From: Marinilabiliaceae bacterium JC017
GTDB taxonomy: Bacteria; Bacteroidota; Bacteroidia; Bacteroidales; Marinilabiliaceae
DNA length: 64,000 nucleotides
Direction: 5' to 3'
Assembly (NCBI GenBank): GCA_004296775.1
Contig: RHGE01000028.1
Location: 1-64,000, forward strand
The first letter of the stretch is position 1; every line of letters begins with the position of its first letter. The position numbers and the translations under genes are program-made. Shown piece by piece: positions 1 through 9,252 of the stretch. The notes beneath the pieces are model-generated. The model saw only the letters and a list, made by a program, of their open reading frames with translations. It ran no database searches and was not told the origin of the DNA.

Positions 1-222
1 CGCATTCATCTGCGTCGCGCCTGCGCCGGCCCGCTTATTTGACACCAAACCTATTTAAGAATGACCTTGGTGTAATGCCGATAGATAATTAAAGGCCAAT
101 TAAAAGCGAAGCGCATTAAGTGGGCATTTTAATTACTAATCGGTATGACGGGCTCACGCGCTTCGGATCATCACGGTCCAGCTGGTCGATTGGATTTTTG
201 CGTTATTCTGTTGATTTGTATT
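1..222 (+). repeat. Dispersed hairpin repeat, copy A (longest copy)
   Basis: This is one of at least five copies of a family in the window. It has a GC-rich left part (1-40), a first hairpin with arms CACCAA (43-48) and TTGGTG (67-72), then a long imperfect hairpin from TAATGCCGAT (73) to ATCGGTAT (139-146) whose loop holds GCG/CGC arms. A right module (about 170-222, including GTTATTCTGTTGATTTG) recurs at 22567-22621. No ORF is supported. The element may start left of the window. The rest of the interval to the gapA terminator (223-473) shows only an ATCTAACGATCTAT motif, which recurs near 32515 and, inverted, near 21715. Confidence 0.75.
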
Positions 223-473
223 GGAGGTGTTAAAACTAGAGGTAGGATCCGGTTGTATAGTCGTCAATATAGCCATTGGCCATCTCTGACTATTATCTAA
301 AATCTAACGATCTATTGTTAGTGATACTGGATTTTAAATACTGTTGTTTTATGAAGGTTTAAATGAATCTTAACCTGTAGGGGAAAGGGAGTCAGTGTGT
401 GTTTTGGGAATGGACAAGTGGAATTATTAATTGAGGATGTATTTTCACCATTAAATATTAGTGCATAACAACA

Positions 474-502
474 AAAAACGCCCCCTAAAAGGAGGCGTTT
501 TT
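474..502 (-). terminator. Rho-independent terminator of gapA
   Basis: AAAAACGCC at 474-482 pairs with GGCGTTTTT at 494-502, so on the minus strand a GC stem is followed by a T-run directly downstream of the gapA stop codon. Confidence 0.85.
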
Positions 503-520
503 ATTTATGTTGAAATCAAA

Positions 521-1540
<1,020 letters not shown>

Positions 1541-1578
1541 TTAAAAAATTATTTAATAGGGTCTTCAAAAATGCGGTA

Positions 1579-1609
1579 CAAAAGTAAAAAATCATCATTA
1601 AACGGTCAA
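1579..1609 (-). promoter_or_regulatory. gapA promoter (-33 TTG / -7 TACTTTTG)
   Basis: The minus strand reads TACTTTTG (1586 down to 1579), an exact TAnnTTTG Bacteroidota -7 element. A TTG (1609-1607) lies 20 nt upstream in the place of the -33 element. The untranslated leader would be about 40-45 nt. Confidence 0.65.
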
Positions 1610-1768
1610 GAAAACTGAAATTGATTTTCTTAATAAAACATAAAAAGGGGAAATGGGAAAGAATGTAAGAAATGTGAGGGGATAAAAGAGGGTAAATAAT
1701 TGAAAGGTAGGCAAACAAAAAAAGGAAATTCGTATTTCCTTTTTTTGTGTTTTTACTTTTTGATGTTT

Positions 1769-1897
1769 TTAAGCCCTTTCGGTAGGTTGTTCTGTATTAG
1801 CTTTGCTATATGCAGGGCAGTCTTGTGAACTTTTACATGAGCTTACTCCTAATGCCATTAATAACAAAACAGCAGCAACTAAAGAAATTTTTTTCAT
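1769..1897 (-). CDS. Small lipoprotein, 42 aa
   Basis: The ATG at 1895-1897 begins MKKISLVAAVLLLMALGVSS, a short basic n-region and hydrophobic core, followed by a lipobox Cys (VSSC). Signal peptidase II cleavage would leave a lipidated peptide of only about 20 polar residues. A longer reading from 1951 is open, but it would place an extra stretch before the signal peptide and run over the candidate promoter. Small lipoproteins of this type are common in Bacteroidota; the function is unknown. It is divergent from the sensor kinase at 2089. Confidence 0.7.
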   Translation of the reverse strand: MKKISLVAAVLLLMALGVSSCKSSQDCPAYSKANTEQPTERA

Positions 1898-1948
1898 AGT
1901 CTCAATACTTTTCTTGATCTGTAAAACTAGCAGATAAATTAATTGCTC

Positions 1949-1956
1949 CAAATATA
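1949..1956 (-). promoter_or_regulatory. -7 element upstream of small lipoprotein
   Basis: The minus strand reads TATATTTG, an exact TAnnTTTG match, about 52 nt upstream of the lipoprotein start. No -33 TTG at ideal spacing is visible, so confidence is moderate. Confidence 0.45.
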
Positions 1957-2088
1957 GTATAAATCTTCCAATGATTTTAAAAACGCGAATGTAGCAGCCA
2001 AAGTTTCAATTATTATGAATGACTTGGGGAATGGATTCTTTTTTTTCATCAACTTTGGATATTCTTACATTAAAACTAGATTATTACC

Positions 2089-3045
2089 ATGGTGTTAAAG
2101 ATTACGTTGGTGGTAGCGATTATTTTGCAGTTGTTTGCTGCCATAGTAGCTGTTGGCCTTACCCGGGTGACCAAATATAATTTTTCATGGATGTTAATTT
2201 CTGCGGCACTTGTGTTTATGGCTATTCGGCGAATGGTTGAGTTTTTGCCTTATGTTTCGAATTTTAATCCAAATGATATGCAGATGCTCTATTCCTGGCT
2301 GGGAATTGGGACATCTATCTTTTTTGCCGGTGGTGTGATTCTTATAAAGAAGATTTTTAACTACATGAACCGGGTAGAGCAGGAAAAAAGAGACAGTGAA
2401 AAGCAAATACTGAATATGGTTGTGCAGGTTGAAGAAACACAGCGTAAGCGATTTGCCACTGAATTGCATGATGGTTTGGGGCCGCTGCTTTCAACCATCA
2501 AGATGGGGATATCGGCTATGGATAAGTCCAAGGTGGACAATAAAGAGATACATGAGAATATCGAGAATGCCCTTAGTGAAGCCATTGCGTCCGTAAAGGA
2601 AATTTCCAATAATCTTAGTCCCCATGTCTTAACGCATTTTGGAATGGAACGGGCCCTTCGGAATTTCATTAACCGGTTGAGGCTGCCAACTGGATTTATT
2701 ATCGATTTTGAAGCCCAGCTGAAGTCACAGCGATTTTCTTCTTCTAAAGAGACGGTTATTTATCGTGTGGCTTGTGAATTAATAAATAATACAATACGGC
2801 ATGCTGAAGCTTCCCTAATAAAGATCGAGCTAATAATTAAGGGGAATGAGTTGTGTCTTTCCTATGAAGATAATGGAAACGGTTATTTGCCGCAGGAGCA
2901 TTCGGGTGAAGAAACAGGCTCAGTTGGAATGGGTTATTTTAATATGGTCTCTCGTGTTGAAGCATTGAAAGGTGAGATTACATTTGCTAAAGGATCACAG
3001 AAAGGTACATTTGTGATGGTTAAAATTCCTGCTTATGAAGATTGA
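2089..3045 (+). CDS. Membrane sensor histidine kinase (HisKA_3, NarX/DesK-like)
   Basis: This 318-residue protein has three predicted membrane helices in the first 90 residues with only a short external loop, then a short coiled linker and a HisKA_3 dimerisation domain. The motif RFATELHDGLGP contains the phosphorylated His at residue 127. An HATPase_c domain follows, with an N-box around ELINNTIRHAEA and a glycine box DNGNGYLP. It would autophosphorylate and pass phosphate to the response regulator that overlaps its 3' end by 11 nt, so the two are translationally coupled. With no periplasmic domain, the signal is probably sensed in or near the membrane. It lies directly upstream of the Hdr-like operon, which makes that operon a candidate target (inference). 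Confidence 0.92.
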   Translation: MVLKITLVVAIILQLFAAIVAVGLTRVTKYNFSWMLISAALVFMAIRRMVEFLPYVSNFNPNDMQMLYSWLGIGTSIFFAGGVILIKKIFNYMNRVEQEKRDSEKQILNMVVQVEETQRKRFATELHDGLGPLLSTIKMGISAMDKSKVDNKEIHENIENALSEAIASVKEISNNLSPHVLTHFGMERALRNFINRLRLPTGFIIDFEAQLKSQRFSSSKETVIYRVACELINNTIRHAEASLIKIELIIKGNELCLSYEDNGNGYLPQEHSGEETGSVGMGYFNMVSRVEALKGEITFAKGSQKGTFVMVKIPAYED

Positions 3046-3688
3046 AAATGTATTTTCTGTGTGGTTGGTTGATGATCATACCCTGTTTCGGTCAGGGTTG
3101 AAAACCCTCTTGAAATGTCTTCCGGATATTAGCGTTGAAAAGGAGGCAGGCAATGGTGCAGAATTTTTAGAGCTGTTATTGGATGGTTGTCCTGATTTGG
3201 TGTTGCTGGATATTGCCATGCCCGGCATGGGCGGTGTGGAAGCTGCTCAAAAGGCATTAAGCCTGTTTCCGGATTTGAAAATAATAGTCTTATCCATGTA
3301 TGGCGAACAGGAGTATTATACGCGGTTGGTGGAAATAGGGGTGAAGGGATTCATGTTAAAGAATAGTGATTTTTGTGAGGTGAAGAATGCTATTAATTTA
3401 GTCTTGAAAGGTGGAAGTTATTTCTCGCAGGAATTAATGCAACAGATGATATTGGCCATGCGACAACCTGGTGTTCGGGGAGCGGATTATTCTGTATTAT
3501 CAGATCGGGAGAAGCAGGTTGTAGTGCAGGTTTGTAAGGGTTTTTCCAATCAGGAGATAGCCGAGAATCTTCATATCAGTAAACGTACAGTGGAAAAACA
3601 CCGGGCCAATGTCTTGCTGAAGACAGAATGCAATAATACAGCGGCCCTGGTTATTTATGCGATTAAAAATCAATTGGTGGAGGTGTAA
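3035..3688 (+). CDS. NarL/FixJ-family response regulator
   Basis: This 217-residue protein has an N-terminal receiver domain with the acidic pair Asp13-Asp14 and phosphoacceptor Asp59 in LLDIAMPGMGG. The C-terminal LuxR-type helix-turn-helix has LSDREKQVVV and the recognition helix region HISKRTVEKHRANVL. It starts inside the kinase gene and forms a classical cognate pair. NarL-type regulators bind short TAC-containing inverted heptamers as dimers. Three TACGTA sites lie 125-153 nt downstream of this gene, in front of the next operon, making that operon a plausible target (inference). Confidence 0.94.
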   Translation: MKIENVFSVWLVDDHTLFRSGLKTLLKCLPDISVEKEAGNGAEFLELLLDGCPDLVLLDIAMPGMGGVEAAQKALSLFPDLKIIVLSMYGEQEYYTRLVEIGVKGFMLKNSDFCEVKNAINLVLKGGSYFSQELMQQMILAMRQPGVRGADYSVLSDREKQVVVQVCKGFSNQEIAENLHISKRTVEKHRANVLLKTECNNTAALVIYAIKNQLVEV

Positions 3689-3812
3689 GGCGTTGCTTGT
3701 TTTTATTGCTGATTAAAGCGGCAATTGGTAATTGATTTTTTAATCAAGCCTGTGATTCTATGATATCTGAAAATCGCTGTTTGCCTATTGTATCTCTATT
3801 TTTTACTATAAA

Positions 3813-3841
3813 TACGTAAAAATACGTAGTCTATTTACGTA
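3813..3841 (+). promoter_or_regulatory. Triple TACGTA operator-like cluster
   Basis: Three copies of the palindrome TACGTA lie at 3813-3818, 3823-3828 and 3836-3841. The outer ones are extended as AATACGTAAA and TTTACGTATA, which are near-perfect reverse complements. The cluster sits about 33-60 nt upstream of a -7 element, the usual position for an activator site, and just downstream of a NarL-type regulator gene. Confidence 0.5.
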
Positions 3842-3873
3842 TATCCCTCCATTTTTTGTGCCTTCACTCCCCT

Positions 3874-3881
3874 TAGCTTTG
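3874..3881 (+). promoter_or_regulatory. -7 element of the Hdr-like operon
   Basis: TAGCTTTG is an exact TAnnTTTG match, 16 nt upstream of the start of the first gene, giving a very short leader. A TTTG at 3855-3858 is only 15 nt upstream, so the -33 element is not at ideal spacing. That is consistent with an activator-dependent promoter. Confidence 0.5.
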
Positions 3882-3897
3882 TGTCAAAGTTATTCAG

Positions 3898-4506
3898 ATG
3901 GGAAAGATACTTCAGATGTTAGAACAAGATATCCGCTTTCGGGAAGGACTTACTGCATGCATGAATTGTGGTATTTGTACGGCCATATGTCCGGCAGCGG
4001 CGGTTTTTCCTTATGATCCCAGGCAAATTTGTCAGATTGTGCAAAGTGGCGATGAGACGGCTCTTGATAAGCTTTTGTGCGAGGATGATATTTGGTATTG
4101 CGGACAATGTATGAGTTGTCGGACGCGCTGTCCCCGGGGAAATACACCTGGTTATATTATCACAGCATTGCGACGTGTCAGTATTTTAACCGGTAAATAT
4201 TTGAACTCGGAACAAGGGAGAAAGCAGCAGCGCATTGCTCAAAATGTTGGATTAAATCTTTTAACCAATGGGTATTGTATTGATGCGGATTTGGTGCACC
4301 CGTTAGCTCACCTGGAACAAGGACCGGTGTGGGAGTGGATTTATGAAAATCGGGAACAGGCCTATGAAAAGTGTGGCGCAAATTATAAAAAATCAGGTGC
4401 GGGAGCATTGCGTGCGATGGATGAAACAACCATGAAGGAGTTCCGGTCTATTTTTGATGTAACCGGCGGCAGTGATTATATCAAAAAAATAGCGGAGGGG
4501 GAATGA
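3898..4506 (+). CDS. HdrC-like 2x[4Fe-4S] subunit
   Basis: This 202-residue protein carries two ferredoxin-type clusters: CMNCGICTAICP (Cys 21, 24, 27, 31) and CGQCMSCRTRCP (Cys 68, 71, 74, 78). A helical C-terminal half follows. This layout is that of HdrC, the electron-transfer subunit of heterodisulfide reductase that feeds electrons to HdrB. It opens a five-gene operon and ends 3 nt before the hdrB-like gene. A role as electron wire between the flavoprotein and HdrB-like subunits is inferred from the family. The physiological thiol or disulfide substrate is unknown, since methanogen CoM/CoB is not expected here. Confidence 0.85.
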   Translation: MGKILQMLEQDIRFREGLTACMNCGICTAICPAAAVFPYDPRQICQIVQSGDETALDKLLCEDDIWYCGQCMSCRTRCPRGNTPGYIITALRRVSILTGKYLNSEQGRKQQRIAQNVGLNLLTNGYCIDADLVHPLAHLEQGPVWEWIYENREQAYEKCGANYKKSGAGALRAMDETTMKEFRSIFDVTGGSDYIKKIAEGE

Positions 4507-4509
4507 GTT

Positions 4510-5571
4510 ATGAATAAGGAGTCAAAAGTCTGGAAAAATTATCAAAAGGAGATTCCTGAGGATCACTATTTCTATGTCAGGAGTTGTATCCGACAAACTT
4601 TTTTCCCTGGAGCAGAAGCTTCTTTATTACGGTTGTTGCGAAATGATTTAAACAGGGATGTTTTTGAGGATGCCCGTCACACATGTTGTACCGGCATTGG
4701 GTATCATGCTGATATTATTCCACTGGAAACAATCATGACCGTCATGGCGCGTCAGTTTTCCCTTATGAATGAGGGTGGGTATTCCAATATGTTGGTTTCA
4801 TGTGTCACTTCCTTTGGGCTTTATTGTGAAGTGTTGGATATGTGGGAGCATTCTCCCGAGTTGGAAGCAAAAATTAGGGAACAGCTGTTTCAATCCACAG
4901 GAAGGGAGTTCGATAAGCCCAAGCATGTAGTTCATGGTTCTGATTTAGTTTATCGTTTGCGTGATGAAATTAAGCGTAAAAATGTGTATCAACTCATCAA
5001 TAAAGAAACCAATCAACCATTGCGAGTGGTTGAACATGTTGGTTGTCACTATGCCAAGATATTTCCGCATAAAAGTGTTGGCGGGGCAGAGTTCCCGGAA
5101 GTGTTATCGGGGATGATTGAGGCCTGGGGAGGAGAAGTGATTGATTATCCCGAACGGCGTCACTGTTGTGGCTTTGGATTCAGGCATTATCTGTTACAAG
5201 AAAATCGGGGCTATTCCATTGCACAAACCCGCACAAAGCTGCGTTCCATGGAGCCTTATCAGCCTGATTTTATTCTTACCAATTGTCCGGGTTGCACCAT
5301 GTTTTTAGATCGTTGGCAATATACCTTGGCAGAAATGGAAGGCGTTACCTACGATCAGAAGGGGAGGGGTATTCCTGTTTTATCCTATGAGGAATTAGCG
5401 GCTCTTCTGATGGGGTTCGATCCCTGGGAGATAGGCTTGCACATGCACCAGGTGCAGGTAGAGCAATTGCTTGATAAGATTGGCATTCGGTATGATCCGG
5501 ATATGAAATACCGGGCAAAGAATGGTGATTACATGGGGAAACCCGCAGCGCCTGATGTGTTGATTGTGTGA
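4510..5571 (+). CDS. HdrB-like subunit with two CCG domains
   Basis: This 353-residue protein has two cysteine-rich CCG modules, the signature of HdrB, whose non-cubane [4Fe-4S] clusters reduce disulfides. The first module has RSCIRQ, HTCCTG and VSCVTSFG. The second has EHVGCHYAK, RRHCCGFGF and NCPGCTMF. In the first module the final CxxC-like motif is degenerate (SCVTSFGLYC), while the second is complete. The ATG at 4510 follows the hdrC-like stop closely. An unusual N-terminal extension (residues 1-20) precedes the first module. It is the expected catalytic subunit of the complex; the substrate is not predictable from sequence. Confidence 0.87.
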   Translation: MNKESKVWKNYQKEIPEDHYFYVRSCIRQTFFPGAEASLLRLLRNDLNRDVFEDARHTCCTGIGYHADIIPLETIMTVMARQFSLMNEGGYSNMLVSCVTSFGLYCEVLDMWEHSPELEAKIREQLFQSTGREFDKPKHVVHGSDLVYRLRDEIKRKNVYQLINKETNQPLRVVEHVGCHYAKIFPHKSVGGAEFPEVLSGMIEAWGGEVIDYPERRHCCGFGFRHYLLQENRGYSIAQTRTKLRSMEPYQPDFILTNCPGCTMFLDRWQYTLAEMEGVTYDQKGRGIPVLSYEELAALLMGFDPWEIGLHMHQVQVEQLLDKIGIRYDPDMKYRAKNGDYMGKPAAPDVLIV

Positions 5572-5587
5572 GGTAAAGAAAGGATGT

Positions 5588-6616
5588 ATGAAAAAGCATA
5601 ATACTCAGATAATCATTATAGGCGGTGGGTTGGCAGGGCTGGAAGCTGCTAAATGGTTGGTTCAATACCATTATAAAGTAGTGGTTATGGAGCAGGAAAA
5701 AATTGCCGGTGGTCATGTTGTCAATTGGCATTCGCTTTATCCGGGAGGGATTAGGGGTGATGAATTGATTAATAATATCTTCCTTACTAAAGATTCGATG
5801 GTTCAAATCCTCACCAATCAAAGGGTTACAAAAGTTGAAAAACGTGATAATTTCTTTTGGGTGCACACCTCACAGGGGGAGCGGCTGTTTGCTGAAGCTG
5901 TTTTACTGACCACCGGCTTTAAACTATTTAATGCGGCGTTAAAAGAAGAGTTGGGGTATGGAATATTCCCCAATGTGGTAACCTCTGCTGAGGTGGAGCA
6001 GATTTTGGCTTCCCGGATGAAGCCACCATGGCAGCTGCCACCGCGTAAAGTGGCCATTATTCATTGTGTGGGATCGAGAGATATGAAAGCCGGTAACATG
6101 TATTGCAGTAAAGTGTGTTGTATGGCTGGGGTAAAAACAGCCATTCATTTTAATCAGCAGTATCCGATGTGTAAAGTGTATAATTTTTACATGGATTTGC
6201 GTATGCACGGGAATAGTTATGAGGCGTTGTATTTAAAAGCACAAACCGAATATGGCGTGCAGTTTATTCGGGGGCGGGTTTCAGAGCTGTCGGCTGATCA
6301 GTATGGACGGTTGGTGCTTAAATCGGAAGATACTTTACTGGGGAAACCATTAAAATTAACGGTGGATGTGGTGGTGTTAATGGTAGGGATGGAGCAACGA
6401 AAGGGGCTTGTGGTTTCCGACCGGGGAAAAGAATTGGCCGCTTTTGATGGGCAGCACTTTTATGAACCTCTTAACGCTTATGACGATGCTCATAAGACTT
6501 GTTTGCCCGGTCTGTTTCTGGGTGGTGCCTGCAAGGGGCCCATGTCGGCCACTGAGGTGATTGTCGATGCCCGGGCGGCGGTACAGGTGATTGATCAATA
6601 CCTACAAAATAATTAG
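5588..6616 (+). CDS. Short HdrA-like FAD oxidoreductase
   Basis: The start was set at ATG 5588 because a GGTAAAGAAAGG ribosome-binding site lies just upstream and the protein then begins directly before the FAD-binding motif IIIIGGGLAGLEAA. At 342 residues it has the flavin core of HdrA/QmoA, including the family blocks CVGSRD, YCSKVCCMAG and a GVQFIRGRVSEL-type segment. It lacks the N-terminal and C-terminal ferredoxin domains of full HdrA (about 650 residues). The missing clusters may be supplied by the separate ferredoxin encoded next. The flavin could be the branching or entry point for electrons (family knowledge, not shown here). Confidence 0.86.
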   Translation: MKKHNTQIIIIGGGLAGLEAAKWLVQYHYKVVVMEQEKIAGGHVVNWHSLYPGGIRGDELINNIFLTKDSMVQILTNQRVTKVEKRDNFFWVHTSQGERLFAEAVLLTTGFKLFNAALKEELGYGIFPNVVTSAEVEQILASRMKPPWQLPPRKVAIIHCVGSRDMKAGNMYCSKVCCMAGVKTAIHFNQQYPMCKVYNFYMDLRMHGNSYEALYLKAQTEYGVQFIRGRVSELSADQYGRLVLKSEDTLLGKPLKLTVDVVVLMVGMEQRKGLVVSDRGKELAAFDGQHFYEPLNAYDDAHKTCLPGLFLGGACKGPMSATEVIVDARAAVQVIDQYLQNN

Positions 6617-6617
6617 A

Positions 6618-6941
6618 ATGGTCAAATTTGGGTTTTCAGTTAAAGATAACCGGGAAATTAATCTCGATGAGAAAGAACCTTTTGTCATTGAAGCGGGTGT
6701 GGTGGACGTGGCAGAAGTTGATCGATGTATTTTTTGCGGTGCCTGTTCTGCCGTTTGTCCTCAATTGTTTTCCACGGGGCTTAGCTTCAGGAAACAACTG
6801 TTAAGTGCCCGGCGTGGATTGACATCGGAATTAAAAATAGCTGCCGGGGAATGTCTCATGTGTAATAAATGTCAGCTGGTTTGTCCGCGTGATATTAATA
6901 TCAGAGCTATCTGGTTAAATCTATTGACCTCTAATATTTAA
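6618..6941 (+). CDS. Ferredoxin-like 2x[4Fe-4S] protein (HdrC-type)
   Basis: This small protein of 107 residues starts at ATG 6618, one base after the previous stop; a longer TTG-initiated reading would overlap the HdrA-like gene. It carries CIFCGACSAVCP and CLMCNKCQLVCP, two 4Fe-4S motifs spaced as in HdrC/GlpC-type proteins. Position and spacing suggest it is the detached iron-sulfur module of the short HdrA-like protein, linking it to the membrane subunit encoded next. It lacks membrane segments and is presumably cytosolic. Confidence 0.82.
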   Translation: MVKFGFSVKDNREINLDEKEPFVIEAGVVDVAEVDRCIFCGACSAVCPQLFSTGLSFRKQLLSARRGLTSELKIAAGECLMCNKCQLVCPRDINIRAIWLNLLTSNI

Positions 6942-6944
6942 GTG

Positions 6945-8771
6945 ATGCAATTTGATTGGTTCGTTATCCCTTTTGTGGTCGGGTTGGTATTTCTGATCGG
7001 TCAGTTAGGTAGAATATATGTACCCTGGTTTATTAAGTTGAGCCGGGAAGAAAAAGAGATGATCAGGCGCCATTGGTGGAGCCGGCGAACATTGGGAGCA
7101 GTGAAAGAGATTATCCAGGAATGTTTGTTGCATCGACGTATTTTCCGGATTAATCCACCTTTGGGGTTTATGCATCTGAGTTTTGCACTGGGCTGGTTTT
7201 TGCTCATCATCACCGGTAAACTTGAAGCCTTGTTTTATACGCATGATGCGTTGAATCCCTTGTGGTATCCCCTCTTCTTCAAATATTTTGAACCCGGGCG
7301 TCATGCGTTTTTTGGGGAGAGTGTCTTTATTCAATTAATGGATTTTTGGTTATTGGTGATTCTGGGTGGTCAGAGCATTGCTGTGGTAAAACGACTCTGG
7401 CCGGGAAAAGTGGGCGCAAAGAAAAAGGTGCAGCATGCGGTATATAACCGGGTGGCCTTGATGAGTCTTTGGGCCATATTTCCCCTCCGGTTGTTGGCAG
7501 AAAGTGTCACGGTAAGTTATTATGGCGGCGGAGGCTTTCTGACAGGTACCTTGGGAACGCTTCTGGCTGAGGTGCCCGGTATAGAAAGGAGTCAGCCGGT
7601 TTTGTGGTGGGCCTATTCCATTGCTTTGGGGTGTTTTTTTGTAGCCATGCCTTTTTCAAGGTATATGCATATTCCTACCGAGGTGTTGTTAATCCTGTTT
7701 CGACGGTGGGGTATAAAGAACAACCTGGTTGCTCACACAATGTCAGAGGTGGAACTACTGTCCTGTTCGGCGTGTGGTATGTGTTTGGAAGTGTGTCCGC
7801 TGAATGAACAGGAGCTGGTAGCATCGCAGCCTGTGTATTTTCTGGAACGCCTGCGGATGGGCTGGACCAAACCTTCTGATCTCTGGAAATGTCTTAACTG
7901 TGGGCGGTGCGAAGCGGTTTGTCCGGTATTGGTAAAGGCAAATACTATTCGGTTGAAAGAGAAACAGAAGGTACTCCCGGCAATTACTCCTGCAGAAGGA
8001 GAGCGGGTGAAGATTCCTGCAATTGGACAAGGGCGGCTGCTTCTTTATTCGGGATGCATGGGTAAGCTGGTGCCATCGGTGCGTCAGGCTATGGATGTTG
8101 TGTTAAGGCATGCAGGATTAGATTACCAGTGGCTGGATGACAGGGGGAATATCTGTTGCGGAAGGCCTTTGCTTTTATCCGGGCAGGTGGATCGGGGAAT
8201 GGCTGTGTTAAAACAATTGGAAAATACTATCCGGGAAATAGGACCCGATATATTGGTGACCACCTGCCCTATCTGTTATAACATGATTAACAAGTATGCG
8301 GCTTTACCTTTTACAGAGGTGTTGCATCATACCGAGTTTCTTGCCGGTTTGATCCATGACAACAGGTTGAAAGTAGAAGCTCATAAGGAGAAACTTGTCT
8401 TTCACGATCCTTGTGAGTTGGGGCGACAATCGGGCATTTATGAGCAACCCCGTGAAATCTTACGTTGTATAGGCAGGTTGGTGGAACCGCAGGATAATAA
8501 AGCGATGAGTCGTTGCTGCGGCGGGGCATTAAGTGGTTTGATGGTGGATATGAGTGAAAAAGTTGCGTTATCTGAAGCCACTCGTAATAGCTTGCTCTCT
8601 TCAGGGGCTCAGAAGATCATAACTGCCTGTCCCTTGTGTCGAAAAACATTGGGTCGGCAAGCAAACGTGCCGGTGTTGGATGTGGCTGAGGAGTTGATCC
8701 GGCATCTGTCATTATCTAATCAAGAGACGGCAAAAGAAAAAAGCCCGCCGGAGCGAGCTTTCATATCTTAA
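6945..8771 (+). CDS. Membrane Fe-S oxidoreductase, DsrM/HdrE-DsrK/HdrD fusion
   Basis: This protein of about 608 residues has roughly five membrane helices in the first 245 residues (NarI/HdrE/DsrM-like, probable heme b or quinone site). Two ferredoxin motifs follow (CSACGMCLEVCP, CLNCGRCEAVCP), then two CCG modules (GNICCGRP with TCPICYN; HDPCELG, RCCGGALSG and ACPLCRK). This matches the fused DUF224-type membrane oxidoreductases and the DsrMK/HdrDE pair. It should exchange electrons between the menaquinone pool and a cytosolic thiol/disulfide or electron carrier. GTG at 6942 abuts the previous stop, but ATG at 6945 was preferred. A terminator hairpin overlaps the 3' end. Confidence 0.85.
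   Translation: MQFDWFVIPFVVGLVFLIGQLGRIYVPWFIKLSREEKEMIRRHWWSRRTLGAVKEIIQECLLHRRIFRINPPLGFMHLSFALGWFLLIITGKLEALFYTHDALNPLWYPLFFKYFEPGRHAFFGESVFIQLMDFWLLVILGGQSIAVVKRLWPGKVGAKKKVQHAVYNRVALMSLWAIFPLRLLAESVTVSYYGGGGFLTGTLGTLLAEVPGIERSQPVLWWAYSIALGCFFVAMPFSRYMHIPTEVLLILFRRWGIKNNLVAHTMSEVELLSCSACGMCLEVCPLNEQELVASQPVYFLERLRMGWTKPSDLWKCLNCGRCEAVCPVLVKANTIRLKEKQKVLPAITPAEGERVKIPAIGQGRLLLYSGCMGKLVPSVRQAMDVVLRHAGLDYQWLDDRGNICCGRPLLLSGQVDRGMAVLKQLENTIREIGPDILVTTCPICYNMINKYAALPFTEVLHHTEFLAGLIHDNRLKVEAHKEKLVFHDPCELGRQSGIYEQPREILRCIGRLVEPQDNKAMSRCCGGALSGLMVDMSEKVALSEATRNSLLSSGAQKIITACPLCRKTLGRQANVPVLDVAEELIRHLSLSNQETAKEKSPPERAFIS
8740..8761. terminator. Bidirectional terminator overlapping the operon's last codons
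   Basis: AAAGC (8740-8744) pairs with GCTTT (8757-8761) and the inner CGC with GCG around a CGGA loop. A-runs on the left and T's on the right suit both convergent genes. The hairpin lies inside the last codons of the upstream reading frame. Confidence 0.55.
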
Positions 8772-8784
8772 TTCCAGTAATTTC

Positions 8785-9252
8785 TTATTCTGGCCAGTTA
8801 ATGGTGTCATCATCAACCCAGAAAGGCCCGATCTGAATAGAGTTCACTGCATCGTCTTCTAACCAGATGGAGATATTTTGATCTTCAAAAGTAAATACCT
8901 CCTGGGTTTCGAAGCCTTCATCAGTAAGATCTTCTTGTGCATACTCTTCCATGGATAATTTTTCCAGTTGAGCCAAAAAATCTTCTTTGGATTGGCCTAC
9001 ATGAATTGCATCCAGAAGGGTGTAATCATCACTTTCAAAGGAAAGTTCTACCAGTTTGAAGTCCTCTGCCGAGTCAAAAGACATGGACAGACCTTGTTCG
9101 TCATAATAAAGAACGTTGGCGGAGTCACCATCTCCATAGTTCTGAACTTCGGCTTCATCAGGGTCGCCAAGAAGGTAAGTTACTTCGTGTTCTTCCATCC
9201 CAAATTTTATGTTGCCGAATCCTCTGCCCGGCACAATGGCTTTTTTTGTCAT
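8785..9252 (-). CDS. Acidic protein of unknown function, possible BamE-like fold
   Basis: This 155-residue, strongly acidic protein has no signal peptide, so it is probably cytosolic. The N-terminal segment GFGNIKFGMEEHEVTYLLGD and a second segment AIHVGQSKEDFLAQL resemble the G-M-x-x-x-E/D-V-x-x-x-L-G motif of BamE/SmpA-like modules. It may therefore hold two such alpha/beta units, but this is inference only. It has an ordinary codon pattern and a clear ATG start. It is convergent with the Hdr-like operon and not part of it. Confidence 0.6.
   Translation of the reverse strand: MTKKAIVPGRGFGNIKFGMEEHEVTYLLGDPDEAEVQNYGDGDSANVLYYDEQGLSMSFDSAEDFKLVELSFESDDYTLLDAIHVGQSKEDFLAQLEKLSMEEYAQEDLTDEGFETQEVFTFEDQNISIWLEDDAVNSIQIGPFWVDDDTINWPE

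Noticed and set aside
3898-8771. Sulfur-oxidising sHdr or sulfate-reducing Dsr/Qmo system
   Set aside because: sHdr marker genes (lipoate-binding protein, TusA, DsrE-like) and dsrAB or aprAB are absent, so that assignment was not made.
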